Assembly: GCF_035046505.1 (NCBI RefSeq)
Contig: NC_089821.1
Location: 62,280,256 to 62,344,255 of the forward strand
From: Tiliqua scincoides
Taxonomy: Eukaryota; Chordata; Lepidosauria; Squamata; Scincidae
Length of the DNA: 64,000 nt
Direction: 5' to 3'
Under the pieces are notes generated by a model, which saw only the letters and a program-made list of their open reading frames with translations, was not told the DNA's origin and did not search any database. Below are positions 51,325-60,300 of this stretch, in pieces. Position 1 is the first letter of the stretch. Each line of letters starts with the position of its first letter. A program made the translations under genes and the position numbers.

Positions 51325-54300
51325 ACTTTATTTGTATCCCGCCCTTCTCCCTAAAGGGACCCAGGGCGGCTAACAATATGTAAAAAAAAAGATTTAAAAA
51401 ACATAAATTAACACAATAGCAGATAAAAACATTTAAAAACACATTAACAGAGGCCATAAAAACAGTAGTCAGATTAAAAGACAGAATAAAAAGAGCAAGT
51501 CACAGAGGAATCAAGCCTGTAAAAAAAACTAAAAGATGTATAAAAATGTTAAGAAGGCCAAAAATTAGAAGGCTTATTCATATCTGCACTTGCGATCTAG
51601 ACAGCTTCTATTTCCTGTTACAGCTCGGGGTGGCTTGTGGTTAGCTTTATTTCCTATTGCAAAGGCACAAATGTCTCTTAATATCTACCTGTAAGCGAGC
51701 TGCGAGCCCTTCTGTTGACTAGGCACTCTGTACATGCTCAGAGTGGGCTTAATGAACTCTGATCATGATGCAGAGAGCCAGGAATTTTACTCAGGCTCTC
51801 CCACATTGGCAGTGCCAGTTTTCCTGAACATTGTTTTCCTATAATGGCCTTTTTTTAAGGTATTATGTGTCCATCACTGCCTGATGCCGGCTAACCTTTT
51901 GCAACAGTGCCAACTACGTACCATACAGCAGTCATTGCCTGCTGCAAAAGGCACTCTGACAGCACACCATTTGGCATGCTGCTCAGAACTCTGGCAAAAA
52001 GACATAGGCCTTCCCACCTGCATAGTGGCCATTGGCCCTCCCTAATCATTGCCCCAATCCCAAAGCAGGTAAGCTGACTGAAGACATGGAAGGAGTGGTG
52101 GGAGGGTGGAATGGAGGAGCGAGGGGGTGAAACAAGTGGTGGAAGCAAGGAATGGGTGGATTGGGTCCTTGGAGGGGGCAGGATCAATGGTGTTGGTGCT
52201 GCCGATATCCTAACCGCCTTCCCGAGCCCAATCTTGTGGCATTATGAAATTAGCTATTTAGCTGTTGTAAGTTTGAGTTTACCCACCTGTGTCATGAGGC
52301 TTACCTCTGGATAAGGAAATGATTCTCTTTCTTAGAGGAGATGGACCACCCTGCCACCATAGGATACAGTGGTTGCCATTTTGGCACAGCTGCTTTGACA
52401 GATGGCAGGGGCGGGATAGGATTGGGTTGAAAGTGTAGCAGCAGTGTGCTTCCCATGCAGTAAGACCAACAGAAGGTTGGGAGAACCAGGTGGTTATAGG
52501 GTCAAGATTTTTCCCTTTCTTTTCTTGCAGTCTCATGTCTTACTGAAAGCTTCTTTTATAACCTTAAACTGCAGTATCTGATCTTTTGTTAGAAAGATCT
52601 CCCGATACTGCCTGTAATATTAGCAGCCTGTAAAGTGATCAGAGAGTTTAGAAAAAGTTACATTAATGATACCTCTACATGTTTTATTGTTAAGAAATGA
52701 AAGTGGAAAAAATGGTCTCCAAGGAACAGCAGAGACTCACTCTCTCTCCCCCCCCCACCCCCTTCCCATTTTAGGAAATCAAATCTGGACAGGCTAAAAC
52801 TATGGATAGCATCCAGAGTAATGGGTAGCATTTGGAGGTTCCTTGCTCCCGTGGAAGAATTCCTGTTCCTGTGGAAAGGACTCTTTCTCGTTTGGAGGAG
52901 ACTCTTCCTCCGGTGGAAGGGACTCTGGCCGAGGCGACCCTGCTCCAATGGAACAACAAGTCAGGATGCTCTCCCAGGACCTTTTCGACATGTTTGCAAA
53001 GCACTGACGTCTCTGAACAGCCCATTGGCAGGAATTTGGTAAGAGAATAGAATTTGCTTTTTAATAAATATAATTTAATAATTATATTGTATTATTATAA
53101 TTATTTTTAATAATCATATTGTATTATAGAAAAGAGATCATAGCTCTCTGGTGGTTGCACTGATTTTTAACAGAATTATTATGAACAATTTCCTCTTAGT
53201 TATCCTGCTTGCCTCTCACAGCATGGGATCCGTCTGTTCCTGTGCCTAGGCAGGGAAGTATAAAGGGAAATAGGGCAAGCCCCTCCCTGGCCTCAGGGCC
53301 CATTTTCTGACAAGCCCTTCTAAGTTTTCTCACAGTGTTCAAGGAGCCTGGTAAGTAGGGGAATGGTTAGCTTCATGTTCACTCCAATGCAAAGCTGATC
53401 ATTCTCAGACAGAGGGAGGCAGCAGACTTGGGGTGGCAGACCCCTGAGTTCACTGCTCTTTTGGACCCCTCAAAATTTGCTGCCAATGGATCTGCTTCTA
53501 GCAGCTGCATGGACAGGCCAGCCCTATGTTTTTATAAATTAATTCCCAGTGGCAAGAGCAAAATGTTCTCATTCCTCTTGCAACTCCTTTTTCCTGTTAC
53601 AAGGAAAGTTCCTATTTCTGTTTCCTTTCATTACTTGTAACTCAGCAATATTGTAAGACCTCCTGAGTGTAATGGGACTTCAAGTATGCATAGGGTTTCA
53701 GCTGTAACTCTGTGATGTGCTAGCCCTACTTCCAACTTTTTGACCTAGGAGGCTCTGGAGTCCGATCACACCTGGATTATGAAGGAGTTGCTATGTGCTC
53801 TCTCCCAGTCACCAAATACATTTTATATTTTGTGGTGAGAAATGACTCAATAGAAGTGATGAGGTACTTGAAATGTCTAATGCCTGTGAACAAACATAGA
53901 AGTCAGAATTCATGAATTGTCTCAGGGACATTTAGGAGCTTTTAATAGGCTCTGCCACAGGTGGGAATAACTGCGTACTCCTCTTGCCTTCAGCCTCCGT
54001 GATTGTCACCTCACGGCTGCTTGTGGTTCAGACCTCTCGTTGGTTCTCAGCAATAATCCTACACTATCCAAGCTAGACCTTGGAAAGAACGAACTTGGAG
54101 ATGCCGGAATGAAGCAGTTGTGTGAGGGGCTGAAGCATCCAAACTGCAGAATTCTGCAACTGTTGTAAGTAACAAAATTCCTTCAGGGCAGAATTGCACC
54201 ATACAGGAACCAGAACTGGTATTTTTTTCCAAGTAAGAGAAATGCCAAAGAGGGGTACAGTATTTGCAGGAGAGAAGGGCAATCAGATGGGGTGTCCGAA

Positions 54301-57300
54301 TGCTTCCACGACTGCCCGTTGCTTCCTGCAAAGCCTGCTGCATTTATGTTTAAAGATGTTTATTCAAACTCTAAAGGGCAAAGGGAGCTTTGGTGTTGGG
54401 CAGGGAAAAGATTCGCTCTCCGGGTCAGAGCAGCAGAAGTGGATTGGATGTACTGATCTGAGGGACAAACAACAGAGACAAGTGTGTAAAAAACTCCCAA
54501 ATAAAACTCAGCCATAAGGAGCTATTATTTGAAGTGGAGGAATGGTAAGAACATAAGAACAGCACCACTGGATCAGGCCATAGGCCCATTTAGTCCAGCT
54601 TCCTGTATCTCACAACGGCCCACCAAACACCCCAGGGAGCACACCAGATAACAAGAGACCTCATCCTGGTGCCCTCCCTTGCATCTGGCATTCTGACATA
54701 GCCCATTTCTAAAATCAGCAGGCTGCACATGCACATCATGACTTCTAACCCGTAATGGATTTTTCCTCCAGAAACTTGTCCAATCCCCTTTTAACGGCAT
54801 CCAGGCCAGACGCCATCACCACATCCTGCGGTGAGTTCCACAGACCAACCACACGCTGAATAAAGAAATATTTTCTTTTGTCTGTTCTAACTCTCCCAAT
54901 ACTCAATTTTAGTGGATGTCCCCTGGTTCTGGTGTTGTGTGAGAGGGAAAAGAGCATCTCTCCATCCACTCTATTCATCCCCTGCATAATTTTGTATGTC
55001 TCAATCATGTCCCCACTCAGGCGCCTCTTTTCTAGACTGAAGAGCCCCAAACACTGTAGCCTTTCCTCATAAGGAAGGTGTCCCTGTTATATAGTGGGTC
55101 CATGTGAATAAAGGAAGGCATAGAGATAACAGCTCAATATGTTTATTCCATCTTCAGAACAGGACCTGGCAATGAATCTGAATGAATCTGACACAAGGCA
55201 AACACCCCTCACCCGATTGGCCAGCAATACGTCTGAGCCAATCAGTTATGCAGGATTTTGATCCTGCATAACTTGCATACGTAACACCCCTCCCCACCAA
55301 AGTACAGTTCAAGGTTAACATAGTCCTCAGAGTGTCGAGGCTGTACCAGCATTTGCAAGGTGCGGCGAGGCTTTGGTATCGGGACCTCTGGTTCCTTAGT
55401 CCGCTCTGGGGTTGGCACAGCTATGGCAGAGGGACTCCCCATAGGCGCACTGACATCAGGTGGCTCAGATAAGTCCAGGGAGGTCTCTGGTTCCCGCGGC
55501 AACACATCAGGAGTCATTCATTCAGGGCACAATCCTAACTTGCACTAGAAGCAGGCAGGCCAGCGGGCTTGTGATGCATCTAGTGCAAGTTTGGAGTCCA
55601 CAAAAGGCATAGCCTGAGGCAAGGGGAAATCTTTCCCCTTACTCCGTGTCACATTGCAGAGGCCCCAATGGGTCTACTCAAATCTGCGGCACCATACAAA
55701 GTGGCGCAGAATGGAGCAGCCAGGGGCTGCTCCACACCATTCAGAAATGGGCTAAGATCTGGCATAACTGTTTGGCTGATGCAACTCACTCTGGGGCCCG
55801 CGGCGGCGCGTGGAGTGCATCGGCCTTTCTCCCAGAAGAGTGGCACAAAAGTGCTTTATGGCATTTTTGTGATACTCCTGGGCCTGTGCAAGGGACTTGT
55901 GTTGTCCCATCTGCATTCAGATAGATACCAATGTAGGATTCTGAGAGCAGGAGTGCTGCTGAAGACATTCTTCCGTTAGTTTCTTCTTTAAAAACACAGT
56001 TTAAATCAAAATTAATAGAGAGCAAGGTTCAATCCAAGAATGACAATAATGAAGCAGAGAGTGTGGGAAAATGACATGGAAGTTAAAGCAATATCTCAGC
56101 CTCATGCTGCAGCTATAAACGTGTGTTTCTGTTGTTTCTTTCAGACTTTACCAGTGTCATCTCACATCGACCTGTTGTGAAGCTCTGTCCTCTGTATTCC
56201 ACATCAACCAGACTCTAATAGAACTGGATCTTCAAGGCAATAATATTGGAGATTCAGGCATGAGTCTGCTCTGTGAAGGACTGAAACAGCCAAATTGCAA
56301 ACTCCAGAAACTACAGTGAGTGCTTCCTTTATCCTGTAACTGTTGGGGTGGGGCCAATTCAAATGTTTCTGATCCCATGCAGAGGCTGTTGGAAGTGCTT
56401 CTGAGAAGTTGCAGTTCAGTGCTGGACTTGTAATGTTTGCAAACCACACAGCATGTGCTTTTCATGGATACCTTGAACGGCAACAAATGAGACCAATTCC
56501 AATGGTCAATAGTTTTCAAACACTTCTGAGAAAGTGTCATCCTTCATCCCTTCTTAAAAATCCTGAAAGCTTGGATAGCGTGCTTTAGTCTCCTTCCCCT
56601 ACTGTAACTGATAGCCCAAACCTATAGGGCTTTAATTTTAACAGAGTGAGTGTTTCACCAGCACTAGCTGCTGCAAAAGTGCTATAAAGCACTTTCTGGC
56701 AGCATACTCAGTAGTTTGCTGCTGGGACACTGGTTGGAAGGCCAGCATCTTCCCATCTGCGTTGCCAGCTCTCCCACTGTCCACTGGAGCAGGTAAGTCA
56801 GCAGGAGAGTCAAGAGGGTTAGGAGAAATGGGGGTGGGGAGTGGGGTATAACAAAGGGTGTGAAAGCTGCGGGAGGGGCTGGATCCAATGGCAATGGTGT
56901 GCGCCAGATCCTATTCCCCTTTCTTTCAGCCTCCCCCCCCCTTTCTCTCCTTGGACTTGTGCTAGTGAAACTGCTCTGTTGCCTCCCTTGTTTCACTATA
57001 TAGATTGTAAGCCCCTTGGGGCAGGGACCTATCTTTTCACTCTGCATAAACTGCTGTGTATATGGATGACATGGTGCAAATTATCATGACAATGAGTTGC
57101 TGACCTGCAGTCTGTTTACAGCAGCCTCTGTGATATGCTTATAATGTTGAATCAGCCCATTGTTTCGAAGTAGACGGAATCTTCCTAGGATCATAAAGAA
57201 ATAATTAAAAAATGAGAGGCAAAAATCGTTAATTTATTAACCTAATTAACAGCCCAATCCTAAAGGCAGCACCACCGCTGGGTGCAGCGGTGCAAAAGCA

Positions 57301-60300
57301 GCTACCGCTGCATCCTGAGGCTCCATGGCAGCCACTGGAGGTCTTCGGGAAGGGGACTTTTGTGTGTGTGTGTGTGTGTGTCCCAGGAAAGCCCCAGGCT
57401 CCACAATGGGGCTTCTCAAGTCTTCACTGGCTGACACTGGCCAGCTGGCCTTCTGCATGGTGCTGAGACTCAGCACCAACTGGCGCTGGCCCAGTACTGG
57501 TGGCTCCTCCTTTCCAGGCACTGCAGATGTGCCTTACGGCATGTTTGTGGCACCCAATGCCAGCGTTGGAGCTCAGTGCTGGCACTGCAACAGCTTAGGA
57601 CTGGACCCCAAAATAAGTTTAAATGATTTTTTTAGGTTCTCCTGGAGGGGGGGTTGGGGCGCAGTGGCAGAGCCTGTTTTGCATAGATAGGGTCTTGAGT
57701 TCCATTTCTGGCAAGGGAAAACTCTAGACTCTTGACCCTACTGAATCACTGGCAATGCAAGCAAACACTCCTGACCTTAGTGGACCAAGGGTCTAATTAG
57801 GTAGATGGGTTGTATGTTCCTTTCTGTGGAGCTAATTTCTTTAATGAAAGAGCAGGGATGGGAAGACCCAGCAGTGACACCTTCCCAGAATCCCATGTTT
57901 CTCTGGTGATGGCCGTAATGCTTTCTCCTTCTCTCTTCCTCTCTGGTGCAGTTTGGATCGGTGTGGCCTCACAGCAGCTTGTTGTCAAGACCTTTCTTCT
58001 GTTCTCTGCAGCAACCAGGCACTGACTGAGCTGCATTTGAGCACTAATAAACTGGAGGATTCAGGAGTAAGAGTCCTCTGTCAGGGGCTGAAACACGCAT
58101 GTTGCAGACTGAAGAGCCTTCTGTAAGTATGTGAGCTTGACCTGGTTTCTAAGTCTCGGCTTATTGTCTCCAAGAGGGGGAAAAGGTGAGATGTAAACAA
58201 ACAATCCTGTTATTTTCTTTACATACAAGAACACTTTTCTGTTTGCATTAGACTACATTGGTGTGATCTGACGGCAGTTGCTTGTGGGGACCTTGCCTCT
58301 GTTCTTAGCACTAACCAGAATTTGACCAAACTGTGCTTATCACGGAACACTCTGGGAGACTCTGGAGTCAGCCGACTGTGTGAAGGGCTCAGACATCCTG
58401 ACTGCAGGCTGCAGCACCTCCTGTGAGTACCTGTGTGCAGGACAGCAACAATGGAGGAGGCCTAAGGAAAGGACCCCTCCTGATTTATCCTTTCCTTTTT
58501 GCTCAATCATAGGAGCCTCTTCCAGCTCTTCAGAAAACAGACTCCTTTTCATTGGAAGGATTTTTTTTTTAAAAGAAAGGCAGGTTATAACCTCTTCTAA
58601 AGCACCCCCAGTTTTCCCTGCATACGTTCACCATCCCCTGATGCACAGTGATATTTTTCTATAATGCTATTTCAACATGACCCTGAAAGCAATAAAGTTT
58701 TGGTTTTTTTTAAAGTAACTCACAATAATTCATTCTAAGTCTACCACAGGATGCAGTAAGGGCTGTGTCAGCACCACTGTACCCCACAGATTGGCTGACA
58801 ATTGGTTCGGGCCATAAGCCCTGCATGTGTGACTGCTGTGCTTATGTGTCAAGGCCCCTGCAAACATGAGAGTCCCCCTGCTGTTTTTCAACCTTTGACT
58901 GGTTTAATTGTCTCTCTTTCAAGGTGCCAGTGCAAACAGAATTGGGGCACAATTCTATGCACGCTGTCCTAGGCCAGTGGTTCTCATACTCACTGGGAGT
59001 ATGAGTACACTGGGTAGTATCAGCTGCTCTGGTTTTGCTTTTGTGAAGAGCAGAAGTGGAGAAGGAGGTGATGCAGAGGCAGAGGATATGTGCCGTGGGG
59101 GCTTGCAGAAGTCCAGGTCACCATCAAAATTTTGCTGTCTTCCTCCCTATGGCTAATTTAGGGCCACCAGTGTGCCTGTTTGCAAAGTGCAAGACTGCAG
59201 GCATTTGCCCAAGGAGCTTGCACACTGAAATGCAACTCAGGAGAGATCACCAAGCGAGGCAGAGGCAGGGCAAAGGAGATGTTGCAGAGGAGGAGGAGGG
59301 AGGCAGCCCCCAACCAGGGAGATCCACCACCTGCCTGCCTGACTGCTGCGCTGGTGGGGATGGGGCATGCAACCTGGCCGAAGATCACTGCTCCCATGCG
59401 TGGTCCCTTCTGGGAATGTCAGAGGTCTGTGCCTTGTTCCAGCTGGGACAGAGCATCCAAGGCTGCCGGGGGCTGGTTGTCCTGATGGGGGCTCCTGTGT
59501 TGCCACCACCCTTCCTTTCCTCCAGGTGACTGGACTTCAACCAGGACCCATGAAACAGCAGCACCCCAATCACCTAAAAGCCAGCCCTGAACACAACCAA
59601 CCTTCCTAATTCTTGCTTGTGTGACACATTGCCACTTTGGGCGCCTCTCTACAAATTGTGCCCACAGCAAGCACCATTTATTGCGGCATGGCAGATCTGC
59701 TTCTGGCTGCCTTGATTGCTTGCAGTAGTGGCGCTGAAGCAAAAGGTGGACTGCCTCTGCCCTGCCCCAATCCTCACTTGCTCTCAATGAGTGGGAAGGG
59801 GATCAGTGAGCTGCTTTTTTGATCAGGGTGGATGACCAGAGGGAGGATGGCAGGCAGGGGCAGGGAGGTATCCCTCATCAGTTTGTTGCTCTCTATTCAC
59901 TGCTTGAAGCTTATAATTCAGTCAACCTCATAGCTGAGCTATGTCCTGCACAGTCTCTATATCTGATGCCTTTCTCTTGCACTCTTGAAGATTGACATGC
60001 TGTGGTTTCACTGCGGCCTCCTGTGCAGATCTTGCCTCTGTTTTCAGCAACAATTCATCATTGCAAGTTTTAGAATTCTGGGAAAATGATCTTGGAGACT
60101 TGGGCGTGAGTTTGTTGTGTGAGGGCCTGAAGCATCCAAACTGCAACCTGCAGGACCTGGGGTAAGAAACTTTTTGCTTGTGACTGTAGGGAATACTTTC
60201 ATCACAAAAGCCCTATAGAGCCCTAAGGTATCCTTCGTAGGCCCAAGAACACAGTGAGAGAACATTGGCAAGCCCCACTGTGTACCAACATACTGTACCT

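Noticed and set aside
59056-59787. 157-aa plus and 122-aa minus frames in an NLRP intron
   Set aside because: Mutually overlapping, no splice sites in the right phase, no domain.
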